The notes below the pieces were generated by a model, which worked only from the letters and a program-made list of their open reading frames with translations, did no database searches and was not told the origin of the DNA. Both the position numbers and the translations under genes were made by a program. Below, in pieces: positions 34,056 to 46,653 of a stretch of DNA of 64,000 nt (the stretch's first letter is position 1; every line of letters begins with the position of its first letter). Origin of the DNA: Botryotinia globosa (taxonomy: Eukaryota; Ascomycota; Leotiomycetes; Helotiales; Sclerotiniaceae); NCBI GenBank assembly GCA_014898425.1, contig RCSZ01000007.1, positions 496,001-560,000 on the forward strand, in the 5' to 3' direction.

Positions 34056-36159
34056 CTTTGGTCGATGGTAGTCGTGGGATATGGTATTTCTGTGTATAAC
34101 AAACTCACTCGCGCTTTCAGCTTGATATGAGAAACTTCTGGAAGGATTTATCTGTAGCCCAATGTCAATATGCCACGATTATCTTCATAGATTCGTCTGC
34201 CTCATATTATTATTCCGCTATTTGCAACTCTCCAACCCAGTTAGATCGTGTTAATCCGTGCACATTTGATGATAATAACCAGTCGTGCTCCGCATAATGA
34301 CATCCTATAAACACTCTTCCATCTTCCAGATCCTTACAGGCATGCTCATTAGTAAACATTCACACGCGTGCTATACCATGATGAGAGGTTCAAAAAGACC
34401 CACGCCTAAACACTTGTCATTGGCCCCTCCACCACCACAATCTGCATGTCGCTGTTGTCACTAGAAGATTTTAGGAAGAGAATACATAAGCCTTGCAAGC
34501 CACACTCAGAGCATCTCCACCACAATCACAGCACCAAAAATTGAAGGCTTACCGTATTTATATCTACACATTCCGGTGGCTTGCAACCACGACCTTGATA
34601 AAATCCCGATCAAGATTATCCCCTTCACATCCATCCGCTGTACCAAACGGCTATTTATCACCATCAGCAGCCGGGCACTCAAATTCTCCCACCTTTTCTT
34701 CTCCAGGTGGTCTTATATCGGGATCAGAAACCAAATATGTGTGATATCCACTGACAAATCTCACCGTAATCAACAATAGGAAGGGAAATTCTTCTCAGAT
34801 CGAAAGCCATAAGCCCTCCAAAATCAACATAAATCTCTAGACCCAAGTAAAAGCCTCGCTTGAGTGAACATATGCCATTGCCCTGAAGTCCCCATAACTC
34901 GCCATTAGGTTAGATGATAACTAGCGGAATCCGGAACATTCTACAGAGAAGTAGGGGAACGAAGTTGATGCCTCGAGTCATCGGGTTCTGTTCACCTATG
35001 GCAATTATACAGTGACATGTAACAGAAAGACGATTTAGTAGTGCTGGACTAAGGTTCACAGTGCCGTTGAATGAGGAAGAGGTTCGTGTTTGCGTTGCAA
35101 ATCTGGGGTGGGAAACCAATACCCAGACGCCATCATATATGCAAGTAGACGCCGGGTTCCGTCTCAAACTAGAAGGTGTGGCGCTGTGGTAATCCAATGA
35201 ATATTTTGACGCGGGCTATTGGAAGTGTGATTACTATCAGGCTTTATTTATCATCCTGGGATCTGAGGGAGTGCTCATTTTGACGATGGCGAGTGATAGG
35301 GATACTATCAATGACTATCTGGGTAGTAGTTAAACAACTGTCATTGCTTTGGCGGGAGGTTTACAAGAGACGCATCTTTTCTTCATAAAAATGTTGAATG
35401 GCCGCACACCAGCAGTTAGTAATGCACTCGGAGTAGTAATTCCCAACCAATTGAGAAGAATAACCTCTTATATTCGCAATCGAAACCTTTGGTACAGCGG
35501 TGATGTAGTGATGCTCGCTTAAGATACTTTGCTTGCACCATCTTTACAAGCATGTAGCAGTTGTTTCTTTCCCTTGAGCTTGAGCTTCTCTTGATGAGCC
35601 TTTAATCGCCCAAAAAGAAACTCCGGCCCCAGTAAGCACCTAGGTAGCAGCAACGATTCGAATATCACTGGAGACTCGACGACAGGCCCCGTTGTACATT
35701 CAAAATTACAACGAGTCTTGATATGCAATCCCAATTCAGATACAGAGATTGCGGATTCTCATCCTGCCTCGAATTTCAAGGCTACTAGGAAATCATGCAC
35801 TTGAATCAGAATTACGCACGGGTCATTTAATTTGTAAAAGTGCCACTGTTAAGCCAAGAAAACTGGTGGTTATGTGTTTGCACAGCCCGAAACATCAGAC
35901 ATGCAACATAAGTCACAAATGAGGGTCTGTGAACATGAGGCTGAGGTTATTCCCCAGATGTAGTTCGAAAAGTGTGTCATATAGAAATTGAATCCGTACG
36001 TAATATGAAGATCATGAATCGGAAGCTAAAGAAATTCATTATCATGGATCGATCATAACCTGCTATGAAAACACACGCACCCAAGTCTCTCCATGCAATC
36101 CAGTCTAACGCCTTTCCCCCAATGATAGAGGTATCATAAGTCAGTTTAAAAGAAACCCG
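34056..36159. other. Intergenic region, two weak minus-strand ORFs
   Basis: Frames at 34910-35197 (95 codons) and 35519-35734 (71 codons) on the minus strand lack domains and start context and are not accepted as genes. No repeats or element ends were found. The last part is the 3' flank of the CDK gene. Confidence 0.4.
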
Positions 36160-37271
36160 TCAATATTGTTGGTAACCTCCTTGGGCAACCTCTTGTGGCG
36201 CATATCCCCTTTGCATCGGCATCTGTCCTTGTTGTACTTGTGGGCGTCTCATTGCTCCTGGTAAGTCGTTAAACCATGGATGGCTTAAAGCATCATGTGC
36301 GCTGATTCTCAATTCTGGTCTTAATTGCAACATTCTCTGAAGAAGGTCGATACCAACTGCATCAATTTGAGGTAGAATAACTCGTAAATCTTGAGTTGCA
36401 TACATCTGGAAGTTTGACTTGTACTCGGTAAATTGAGAGATTCCAGGCCACGTTCGCTCAGATGGTGTTCCCATGATCCTGAAAATTCGTACCAACTGAT
36501 CCTCATTGGTTGTTCCAGGAAACAAGGGACGTCCAGTATACATTTCTGCCATAATGCATCCCGCAGACCAGATGTCAATACTGGTATTGTAGGTTCGGCT
36601 TCCAAGAAGGACATCCGGTGCTCTGTACCATAAAGTAACCACCTCGTTGGAGAAAGTATTGACGGGGATACCAAATGCACGCGCAAGACCGAAATCTGCA
36701 AGTTTGAGTTGGCCCTTCATGTTAATGAGGAGGTTTTGGGGCTTTAAATCTCTGTGAAGGACCCGATTTTGATGGCAGAAATCGATTCCCTTAAGAAGTT
36801 GGTGCATGAACGATTTGATCGTAGGAGGTGGTAAAGCTCCTCGGTCTCCTGCAGTGTCCATGTATTTCTTCAAGTCCTTGTCCATATGTTCAAAAACCAA
36901 CATAAGTTTATTCTCGGTATGTATGACATCGTGTAAGCTGACAATGTTCTCGTGTTTCAACTCTTTCATCAAGGAAATTTCTCTGATCGCAGTCGATGGT
37001 GTACCTTCTTCGGAATCGAGGTGGATCTCCTTCAAAGCGACAAGCTCACCAGTCTGTCTATTTCTACCTTTGAAAACCTTGTATGAGTCAGTATCGAAGA
37101 ACATCTACAAGTCTGCTGCAAGAAGAGCCCTTGTTAGGATAGTATATCGAGCGCAGATTGCGCTGCGCTACATCGATCTCAAGATTCCCCTCTTGTACTC
37201 ACAGTAGCGTAGGTGCCCTCTCCTAGCTTCTCCAGCTGCTGGAAGGAGCTGGGGTGTTTCCTATTGTCCAT
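36160..37271 (-). CDS. PHO85: Pho85-type cyclin-dependent kinase
   Basis: Exon 1 (37271-37203) encodes [20 protein letters not shown] and ends YAT. A 125-base intron with GTGAGT donor and GACTCATACAAG acceptor follows. Exon 2 (37077-36160) starts [20 protein letters not shown]. The product has 328 residues, and the ATG inside the intron is not the start. Kinase marks: glycine-rich [10 protein letters not shown], catalytic Lys in VALKEIHL, the cyclin-binding helix [11 protein letters not shown] typical of Pho85, [19 protein letters not shown] and [13 protein letters not shown] Gln-rich tail ends the protein. Pho85/PhoA kinases with their cyclins control phosphate response, glycogen, morphogenesis and cell cycle. 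Orthology is clear from the whole sequence. Confidence 0.95.
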
Positions 37272-38160
37272 CTTGTCTGTAAGATGCTCGGTATCAAGAT
37301 CTTGTATGCTGATAGAACTTGGCAGAGAGCGAGGAAGTCGCTGCGCAGTTGGAGAAGGGGGGAATGTGTGAGGAGGCTTGAGTAAAGATCTCTTGCGAAC
37401 TGTATTGAATAAAATGGACTTTGGGGTGCAAGTTTGCTCTAGAATCGACAGCGCGTCTTTCGACCCGTGAGAAGCCGTTTTGATTGCTTGTAATAAAATT
37501 GGAGATCTTTCCCAGTGGAAAAGAAAACCGGAGCAAAATGGTGTAGGGATTAAAATAATTCACTCGAGAAACGATCGTCGGGAAATGCTTCCAATTATCG
37601 TTCATGTATGGTCCAGTGAGGGTGGTACAATAGGAAGCCCGAGAATGATGATGGACAAAAGTAGCCATATTGAGTTTAGCCTTTTGCCACTTTCCAGTTT
37701 TGGGTATATTACACCAAATAAGGCGCTTAAACTCAAAATATGAAGCGCTTAATAATATGGTTGATATAAAATTAAGGTTGACGTAAAACTGATGCCTTAT
37801 CTTATCTCTCATTGGTGCCTCAGCACGTGCCCAAGTCCTTTTGACACTAATAATGTCGGTATCATCTTAGTACAGATCGGAGTTAGGTAAGATTCACCGC
37901 TAATCGGCTTATGCACTTTTGGCTGGAATCAGGATCTCTCCTTCCTATATTCAATATCACGCGGCGGGGTACTAGTATTGTTACATACCCAAGCAACCGT
38001 GCTACAACTTACGAGACAACTTCAATTCTCAATAAAGGGATTGTTTAAATACCTTCACTTTTTTGAGAAATTACCATACAACAGGTTACAAAGCATTTAA
38101 AGCATGATAAGAACTTGATCCCCGCTTCTCCACAAACAACTCCTTATCAAACATTCCAAA
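37272..38160. other. Divergent promoter region
   Basis: This 889-base stretch lies between the divergent Pho85-type and septin-type genes. A minus-strand frame at 37294-37812 (172 codons) covers the kinase leader but has no domain and is taken as chance. No array of binding sites stands out. Confidence 0.45.
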
Positions 38161-40467
38161 ATGCGCCCTTTACCAGGCGACGATGCTTACAGGGGGAGAT
38201 CTCGGAGTAGGAGTATTAATGATAACGACATAACACCACTTGCAACAAGAACACAAGCTCCGCAGATGAGCTATTTCCTCACAGACGAGAGAACATTAGA
38301 ATCCGGAGAAGCTCAACCAATTCGTGTTCCATTAAAACATCGAGATTCTTTGAAGAATAGTACATACGGTGTGGAGAGTATTGACACTACAATTAGCTCT
38401 TTCTCGGAAGGTAGCGGTGATGAGGATGGAAAATATGACAGAGCTAGGGAGAAATTCAAGAAGAATTTGGCAGAAAAGTTACAATCTGTAGGAGATTCGA
38501 GATCTCGTTCCCGAAAGGCATCCTACGATCTTAGTGGAACTACTTCTCCAGTCCGCCCCTCGACTACCGAAGCCTCCAGACCATACACCCCTATTTCTTT
38601 ATATTCTGCCGCTGGAGAATCTATTATAAGCAGTACTGGTTCGAGAATATCAGATACTGAATCATTAAATGACGAAATTTCAAGTCAGGCTAATGTGTCT
38701 GGTGAAGAAGATGAACAGAATGCGCCGGCAATGATGGATAGCTGCTCTGACCCTCAACTAGTTATGCCGAGTATAAAAATGCCTAGCAGACGACCATTTA
38801 CTGAGAAGGGAAAGAATATGGGGAGGTTGAAGGTATTAATCGCTGGAGATTCAGGTAGATAAGCCTCACTCCATCACATCTCACTCTTCTGACATTCTTT
38901 AGGTGTTGGCAAGACGTCTTTAATCAAAGCAATAGTACAAGTTTGTGAAGATATAGTCCATGTCGATCCTCTATCTACTCCACCGTCCCCAGTCTCCGAG
39001 AAGCGACGACATTCTAAAAATAAAGCCAAATCGGGAGGTGGCAATATGCAAACTACAACTCAAATCACAGAAATATATGCTAGCACGAAGGCATATCCTA
39101 GTTGGTGGTCGGAAGTTGACGAAAGTAAGGTCTTACGTCGACGAAAGAGTATGGGTGATTCGGTTCTAGAAAGAAATTTATGCTTCGTTGATACCCCTGG
39201 TTATGGAAACAAGACTTCCGTGAGCTTCGTCTTACTCTTATGGCTATGCTATCAGCTAATTAGTGTAGTGCCTCGAAGTGATTTCTCCAGTTGTTGATTA
39301 TATCGAGTCCCAGTTTCAGAAAGTTGAATCCAAGGATGGCATGACCGATTCTGATATGATACATTTGCTTGGTGGGAATGGCGGTTCTCAAGTGGATGTC
39401 GTATTCTACATCATCGTAAATCGTAAGTCTTTGAGGACTTACTATCTAGACAAACAATTGACTCTTAGCCAGGAATCAAACCTGTTGATATCGAATATCT
39501 ACGACGCATATCTTCAATGACAAATGTTATACCTCTCATAGCACGATCAGAAGTTTTGTCACTTGAGGACCTTGCCAGCGTCAAAAGGCATGTATTGAGC
39601 GAGCTTCAGGCTGCCAATATACGGCCATTTCTCTTTGGCTTATCCTTCGACGATGCTCTACAATCCTCTCAACCAGCTGCACCTTACGCTATATCCACTA
39701 TGCTGTCAAAGGACCACGAGACCATGGATGCTAGCTTTCTTATGAACCCTGAATACGTCCAACCGTTAGTTCAGTCAGAGCTCGTAGCTCTTGTCGATCA
39801 GCTATTTGAGCCAGATAGCATAGCATGGCTCAGAAATTCGGCAGCGAAGAAATTTGTAGCGTGGCGGAATAATCAATCGGTGCAGAAGCCACAAAGTTTA
39901 TACCGACCTCTTGCGCAATCAATGATGTCATCATCTACCTCACAAGTTCTTACTGCGCCTGCTGGTGCTACAACATCTTACACGTTGGCTCGTATAACAG
40001 ATCATACTCAACGTGAAGAGAGGCTGGCACAAGTGAGACTTTCGAATTGGGCCATTGATTTACAAAGGAGTCTTCAGAATGAGCGTGCTAGATTCGAAAC
40101 TTTAGCACGGAGTGAAAGGGCGGTGTGGTTGACAGAGAGACTCGGGGAATGTGTACAGGATGGCACACTTGTACCAATCTCTCAAGCGCGCCAACCTCAA
40201 TGGAACTCTGATACCGGAGCTTTAGTCAAGCGGGGAAAATATTCTCGGACATCTTCCAACTCAATCTTGAATACGAATGATCCCCTTGGGATTTTAGAAT
40301 TCAGCGAAGACATGAAACGACGAGGTATCATCGCACTACAAGTGGTGAGTAGCTTTGGGATCATTGGTGGTTTGGCATTTTGGATCAACCGCAATTGGCA
40401 ACCCAGTGGTGCCAGCATATGGGGATTAGATTGGACTGGGATCCAAAAATTTGTGGACTGGAGATGA
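38161..40467 (+). CDS. Septin-type GTPase with C-terminal membrane segment
   Basis: Four exons (38161-38854, 38903-39219, 39269-39422, 39473-40467) give 719 residues, all phases consistent. Residues 1-220 are Ser-rich and disordered with many Arg-Ser pairs. The P-loop AGDSGVGKTSLIKAI is formed across the first splice, and G3 reads DTPGYGNKTS. The region around VDVVFYIIVN, RIKPVDIEYLRRI and NVIPLIARSE corresponds to septin G-domain strands and the G4 area, where the usual AKAD reads ARSE. A coiled segment follows, and near the end a hydrophobic helix (IIALQVVSSFGIIGGLAFWI). Septins form filaments at the cortex; a transmembrane anchor is unusual, so this is a divergent septin-like GTPase. The acceptor of intron 2 is the second AG (39267-39268). 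Confidence 0.85.
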
Positions 40468-42274
40468 AAATAACGATTGAGATGCATTTAGCGATTTGGT
40501 TATATTTGGTGCATGGTGGTTAAGATAGTTTATTCAATTCGTGGGGTGGGCCCACGGGCATTCCTGGCTGGTGTTTCTTGATGCATTTTTTCGCAGTGGG
40601 ATTTACTGGCGTGATGATACGATATTACATGACGGGGTAGGAATCTGGATGGAGAATATGTGTATGGCATTGTTAGTATTTGTAGTCTGCTGATGCAAAT
40701 GCGAAATTTGTGGCCTTGAAGCTGAAGCGCGAGCAAAAGAGATACCAGTTAAATAGCATATCAAATTTTAGTAGTTCTTTTTTCAACCCATCGAGTCAAG
40801 TATGATTGGTCTTCTCTACAGCCTTTTATGGGTTTGAGTTTGGGGGTGAGCTTACCTATTGATTTAGGTACGTCCCGTGAGTCGTTGGCTCGTATTATCT
40901 CAATTGTCCACAAGCTTCCCGAGTATAAGGGCCCCGAAACTACTTGTACAGTCGCACACCCTCAATCTGAGATGTTTTGCGTTTTTCATTACATCACACT
41001 GACATATTATAAAGTTAAAAAGGTTGGAATGAGAGAATTGATCTGCACAACCGACGATGGACATATAAATATCCACCGCAGAGTTTAGATGGGTATCGAA
41101 TCAAAGGTAAGGATGTATCTATCACTTTTAAGCCGCGTTGTTCTTTACAATGATAGGAGCATGTCAGATTATAGCGGTGTTGGGCCGTTCAGCATCTAGA
41201 CTTTTACCAACCGACCAACTGTACTCCCGCAATTCCATTATCGAGAAAATGTACAACTTTCAAAATCTTAAGAATCTCTCCGAGCTTATTATTCTAAAAC
41301 CAACTTCTGAAGAGTTTAAAAAGACGCGGAAGCACCAATTTGACCGACTGATAATTATTAGACAATTTTCCGATCATCCCGCAAAGCTTAGTATCATTCC
41401 GAGGTTTCCACTCGTATTCGTCTCTTCCTTCAGTAAGCTATGCCAAGTATTTTGTCACAATTAGATTATGTATTTCGTACTGTTTTCCTGCACGAGAGAA
41501 TAGGTGGTATTTCTGAAGATTCAGGGCTGTCAGATTCTCATGCACATGGTTGGGGGTTGTTTCGAGTTTCGGGTAGAAGGATTTTCTGTCTTTAATTACA
41601 CTGTCTTATCGAGCTTATTGACCCTGAGCTTACGCAGTATTTGTGAACTTCTGGATGGATAGTTGCGTTTGATATTGTGACCTTCTAGGAATGGTGCATT
41701 ACGCTTGTTTTTACAATTAGCCTTTTGAAGGGTCTAGTTTCATATTTCCTGGGGAATCGTTCGACATGAAATCGAGTGCCTGTTCTTTAAAGAAATGGAT
41801 TCTTTTTATATGATCTAGTCATTCCTCTAATCCTACCTTCTTACATTTACTTGATTTCGTCTATCAAATGGTTGTATCTGACCAGCTTGCAGGAAGCAGC
41901 GAGAGACTTCCCCAGAAGATAATATGTCATGATACTGGTGGTGCAAAGGATGAAGGATTAAGAGGTTGCGCAGTGATGAAATGAGGATGAATGGCTTGCT
42001 GCAACTGAAGAGCAAGTCTAGACTCCCTTTAATATGCCAAGTATATATGCATGCCAAGATCATGTTGTTATAGTACTTCTTCTTCTTCCTCAGTTCAAAC
42101 ATTGTATTCAAAATCGTGTTCTGCTTTTTGCGTTTTTCATTATCACACTCTTTACAATTCAATTCTTTGATTCCAATATCGGCCGGTCCTTACTTTGAAT
42201 TCTCTATTCTGTGTCATTGCAAGCAAACAAATTAAGCTCTGAAACAAAACTTACGCAAATTGAAATCTATCATC
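40468..42274. other. Intergenic region with weak ORFs
   Basis: Frames at 40828-41088 and 41138-41464 (plus) and 41833-42162 (minus) lack recognised domains. The first two could be remnants of one gene, but no convincing intron joins them. No repeats were seen. Confidence 0.35.
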
Positions 42275-43549
42275 ATGCAATTCTCCAAGATCTCCGGCGC
42301 AACTGCCGCTCTCCTCATCTCCATGATCTCCGCTTCCCCCCTCGCTCTTACCTCCGATGTCGCTCAGCACAGCGGATCCCACGTTGAACCTACCGGCTCC
42401 GTTGAACACTCCTTCAAGACCCGCCCTACCGGTTCCTTCACTGCTAAGGAGCCCTTCCCCACCGGTACAGAAGAAGAGGAATCTAAATTCACCATCCACC
42501 CATCTGGTGGCAAGACCGAAGTCCACCACTTCCGACCATCTGGTTTCAAGTCTCATGATGGTTCCAAACCAAGTGGTCTTGCATCCAAGGCCCACGAAAG
42601 TAGCCAAGCTAAACCAACTTACCATTTCTCTAAAAGGGCTCTTGAAACCGATATTGTCGAGGGTACTACTGTGAGCAAATTTCGTAAAGCAAAGCCCACA
42701 GGAAGTGCAGTTCACGAACATGAAAGCAGCCATGCAAAGCACACTGATAGTGGAAAGAAAGGACATATCCATCCCTCTGCAACCTCTCTCTTCAAAAACG
42801 AGAAACCATATGAAAGTGGACATGCAAAAGTATCTGGAAAGGGTAGAAATGAACATAAGACTGGAGAAGCCAAAACCAGTGGAGCTAAAGAGCATAAGCC
42901 TCATGAAAGCGGACATGCTAAGGCATCTGGGAAGAACGAAAAGGAACACAAGTCCACTCATGTTAAGCCTACTGATACAAAAGAGGCTTCCACTCATGAG
43001 TCCGGTAAATCCAATCCTTCTGGTGCCAAAGAACACTCCCGGGTTCAAGAATCGAGCTATGCTAGGCCTACTGGGCATAAAGAGCCAGCTCGTGCTGTTG
43101 AGAGCGGACACATCAAACTAACTGGTACTCACGAGAGTGGACAAACCAAACCAACTGGCAAAGGCGGCAAAGATCATGGGAGTGGACTAGCAAAACCAAC
43201 TGGCAAGGGAAACAAGGAGCATAAATCTGGCCACCCCAAACCAACCGGTAAGGGAGGCAAAGAGCATCAATCTCAACACGTCAAACCTACCGGCACCAAA
43301 AAACACTTCCAAGCTCACGAATCCGGTCATGCCAAACCTTCTACTCAGAAGGAATCAGCTCGGGCTTTCGAGAGTGGCCATGCTAGACCCACTGGTGTCC
43401 ATGTGCAAAAAAATCCTGAATTCACGGGTAAGATTGATATTGATAGTAAGACTTTTGAATTTAAGACCGAGACGATGACATTTGGAAGTAAGACGTTTGT
43501 CGTTACTGGGGTTCTGCCTGAGGAGACTGGAAAGTTTAATCTTCTTTAG
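42275..43549 (+). CDS. Secreted His/Lys-rich repeat protein
   Basis: Single exon, 424 residues; the ATG at 42275 precedes a clear signal peptide (MQFSKISGATAALLISMISA). Most of the protein is built of some twenty degenerate units related to HESGHAKPTGKGGKEH, rich in His, Lys, Gly, Ser and Thr-Pro. A single Lys-Arg (about residue 120, FSKRALETD) could be a Kex2 site. The last 40 residues (KIDIDSKTFEFKTETMTFGS and on) are non-repetitive and probably folded. Regular His spacing suggests metal or polyanion binding, and Thr/Ser-Pro would favour O-glycosylation; both are inference. It could be a cell-wall or effector-like protein. The large antisense frame is a shadow caused by the repeats. Confidence 0.85.
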   Translation: MQFSKISGATAALLISMISASPLALTSDVAQHSGSHVEPTGSVEHSFKTRPTGSFTAKEPFPTGTEEEESKFTIHPSGGKTEVHHFRPSGFKSHDGSKPSGLASKAHESSQAKPTYHFSKRALETDIVEGTTVSKFRKAKPTGSAVHEHESSHAKHTDSGKKGHIHPSATSLFKNEKPYESGHAKVSGKGRNEHKTGEAKTSGAKEHKPHESGHAKASGKNEKEHKSTHVKPTDTKEASTHESGKSNPSGAKEHSRVQESSYARPTGHKEPARAVESGHIKLTGTHESGQTKPTGKGGKDHGSGLAKPTGKGNKEHKSGHPKPTGKGGKEHQSQHVKPTGTKKHFQAHESGHAKPSTQKESARAFESGHARPTGVHVQKNPEFTGKIDIDSKTFEFKTETMTFGSKTFVVTGVLPEETGKFNLL

Positions 43550-44758
43550 AGATCTAAGGATTAGGTTGTTTTGATCGGAGAGATGGATAGAAGCAATGTT
43601 GGTTTGAGATTGGTGATTTGGAGATGTTTCTTGGATTCCTTTTCTATACTTTTGCAAATAATTTTTGGTGAGGGCGTGGAGGGTGTATATTTCAGCGTCT
43701 GAGATGGCTGGTTTGAATTCTTTTGTCTGGAGAGAGAGTTTAGTAGGATAGATAGGAATGAAATTCTGTATACGGAGATTTTATGATATTGAATATCCAA
43801 ATTTGTGACTTTTGAGGTGAGAGTGTATTGTATACTCGGATATTGAATGTTGATTGGGAAACGAAACGCGCATTGAATATATGGTATTGCTGAGACATCA
43901 TCAATTCAAGTTTTTGTGATCCTCGTAGTTTTGTCCTATTCATGATTGTATGATTTGGTGAAAAAAATACAATGATATGCCTTCTTATCAAACTTCATCA
44001 CTGAGAACGAGAGTAGATATGGCGTACTCTCGAGGTATTAGTCTTCCTGAATTTGGTTCTTTGTAAAAGGTTTCAGCTCCTAAGAAAGCGAACAGAATGC
44101 ATGTATAGATTTGGAATGATTAATCTTTTACTCCGAATGTAGTTGTTCTTATATTGAGAGATTAGACTCAGTTATAGTTCCGACGTTTGATAAAAGCTTT
44201 TGGATTTTAATTGGAAATATTAGCAACTGATCATTCGGAACCTTACTCTCAGAAGTTCAGTCTTTGTAGTTGATGAAAAGGTGGCTTTTAGAAACGACGT
44301 TGATTTGTTCTTCAAAATATGTGATAGATATGCAAAAAAAACCTAATGAAACACTGTGATTGGTGGACTTCTCATGAAGATCACGAGATCGATGACCGGG
44401 AGATCAGTAGCATCTGAATCAATAGAATCCTTCAAGCCCTGGCCGAATGACTCACTCCTCTCCCAGAATTCCCGACTCGTTTTCCCAACCTCGAGCCAAC
44501 CCACTCTTTGCTCGGGGAAACAAATTGAGCTGGCCGTGAAGCGAATATCAAAATAGGGGTTATGCAGCTTTGACCAAATCGTGAACAGTACGTAAGCCCG
44601 TCAACCACCATGATCTATATTTGGCGGGGGGGGGTTGATGAGAGGTTTAGATATAAGAAGCCCGAAGTCGACCACAGTGAAAAGACAAGCACAAAACCAT
44701 AACAAGGATACAATAGAATAAATCTGTCGATACGAAAATCCCACTTAACACTATCAAG
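43550..44758. other. Intergenic region
   Basis: 3' flank of the repeat protein and promoter side of the dehydrogenase gene. A G tract lies at about 44626-44634. Short frames on both strands have no domain. Nothing else is seen. Confidence 0.45.
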
Positions 44759-45786
44759 ATGAATCCAGTCAATGCCAAGCCTTACGAGCTCCCAGCTGAT
44801 GCAACCTGGTTGAGTACGCTACTCCCCAACTATCATTGCGAATTTAAGAAACCAAATGACTAATGTTTATCGCGAAAAGTTACCGGCTGCTCATCTGGAA
44901 TTGGTCAAGCTATCTCGGAATTGGTTGCCAGCAAACCCAATCAGCGTCTAATTGCCACAGCTCGCAATCCATCCGACCTCGCTTACCTTCCCGACTCTGA
45001 TAATATTCTCAAACTCGCCCTCGACGTAACCTCTACTACGTCAGTGAATGAAGCATTCGCTGCTGCTTCTAAGCGTTTCGGTGACTCTTTCCATCTTGAC
45101 ATTGTTATCAATAATGCTGGCTACTCCCTTTCTGGAGATACCGAATCGGCGACTGAGGAAGAATCGCATTTAGAAGTCGAAACATTATTTTTTGGTACAG
45201 CAAGAGTCACGATGAAGGCTGTTGAAGTTATGCGCCAGCATAAAGAACATCGTGGGGGAGTCATTTACCAGATTTCATCCCTAGCGGGATTGTGTTCGTT
45301 TCCTGGTAATGCTTACTACCACGCTGGTAAATATGCAGTGGAAGGTTGGACTGAATCTGTTGCGCGGGAAATGCATCCTGATTGGAATAGTATGTTGATG
45401 ATCACTTTCATATTTCACTTCATTATCTCTCCCGATACAACTAACATGGCCTCTTATAACCAGTCAATTTTTGTATGATCGAGCCATCTGGTGTGAAAAC
45501 CAACTTTGAAGGCTACAGCAAATCCCACACTGCACCTCATCCCGCCTATTCTACTCCCGATATGCCTGCTCGTATACTCGAGAAATGGGTAAACATGGGT
45601 ATCAAGAGCGGTGTGGGTATGCTCGACCCCAATGGTATAGCAGAAGCTATCTATAAGATAGCTAGTCGTGGAGAGAAAGTACCACTTCGACTTCCTTTGG
45701 GCCCAACGGCGTGGAAGTTGATTAGACAGAAATATGAGGGGTTTTTGGGAGAGCTGGATACAGTTAAGGATTTCAGTTTTATGTAG
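44759..45786 (+). CDS. Short-chain dehydrogenase/reductase
   Basis: Exons 44759-44813, 44880-45389 and 45464-45786 give 295 residues. The cofactor motif TGCSSGIGQAISELVAS (TGxxxGxG) is completed by the first splice. NNAG follows in VINNAGYSLSGD, and the catalytic Ser and YxxxK are in ISSLAGLCSFPG and YYHAGKYAVEGW. MIEPSGVKTNFEG corresponds to the conserved PG motif after strand 6. This is a classical SDR, probably NADP-dependent (Arg in ATARNPSDL after strand 2), of the broad group annotated as retinol or 17-beta-hydroxysteroid dehydrogenase-like. The substrate cannot be predicted. Introns of 66 and 74 bases have good donor and branch signals. Confidence 0.92.
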
Positions 45787-46653
45787 AAAGATATTTGACT
45801 TCAGCTCTGTGGTGGTAGAATCTGTGGGCGACGAAAGAATCATTTCATTACTTATAATAAAATTATAGGTTTTCAATTATATATTAAAAGAATTGTTTTT
45901 AATAAATTAATATATTTAATTAAAAACCTATATTATACTACAAAGTTCATTCTAATCAATAGGGGTTTAATGAAATTCTTGAATCTAAAAAGCTATTAAG
46001 TTCTAATCTAAAACAATTATTTTCAAATCAAGAATAGCTTTGTAGTATACTCTCTTTAGTTCTATAGCTTTGAATTCTAAGATTAATCTCTAAACACTTA
46101 TTAGATTCGTTACAATTCTAATATTTAAAAATCTTAAAATCTTAAAATCTTTAAAACCTTTTATAATCCTTATTTTTTTAAAAAGTTGATATTAAATGAG
46201 TTATAAAAAATAGCGATTTTATTTATTATTAATAATATACTTTATTCGTTAGTAATAAATATATTATTAATATTATAATAAATATATAGAAGATTTATAT
46301 AGGAATTTATATTGAATTTATCTTTGTTTCGAATATTGATTCTGCTACCATAAGGCAGGCGGCGAAATTTTCGAACTTGTGGGAAATACTTTTCATGGGA
46401 ATGCCATACAATGGGAGAGATAAGGTGGAAGGGGTAGTAGATTCGATATTTTTTCAATGTCGAGGCTTTTCCGTAAAAACATTGATCCGGTCCGATTTCT
46501 GTTTGACATTTCATCAACTTCAAGTTAGGGTGTTCAATCAAAATACATTATACAACGCTGTTATTACTATTATCGCTGAATGGGCTGATATATACTATCC
46601 TCAATTCCTTGCCTCGCAAACCGACCCACACATAACCTGTTTACTTCTCTGTT
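45787..46653. other. AT-rich intergenic region
   Basis: 45,850-46,320 is strongly AT-rich with no ORF and several simple inverted A/T tracts, and may be a decayed repeat. Frames at 46242-46541 (minus) and 46377-46703 (plus) overlap and lack domains. The right part is the 3' flank of the next gene. Confidence 0.4.

Noticed and set aside
34910..35734. Minus-strand ORFs of 95 and 71 codons
   Set aside because: No domain, no mutual splicing and ordinary composition for chance frames.
37294..37812. 172-codon minus-strand ORF upstream of the Pho85-type kinase
   Set aside because: No domain, overlaps the kinase promoter/leader, and the kinase start is clear at 37271.
40828..41464. Two adjacent plus-strand ORFs as one gene
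   Set aside because: No intron with proper signals joins them in frame and neither shows a domain.
42251..43111. 286-codon minus-strand ORF
   Set aside because: Antisense shadow of the repetitive secreted-protein gene, whose signal peptide and repeats are on the plus strand.
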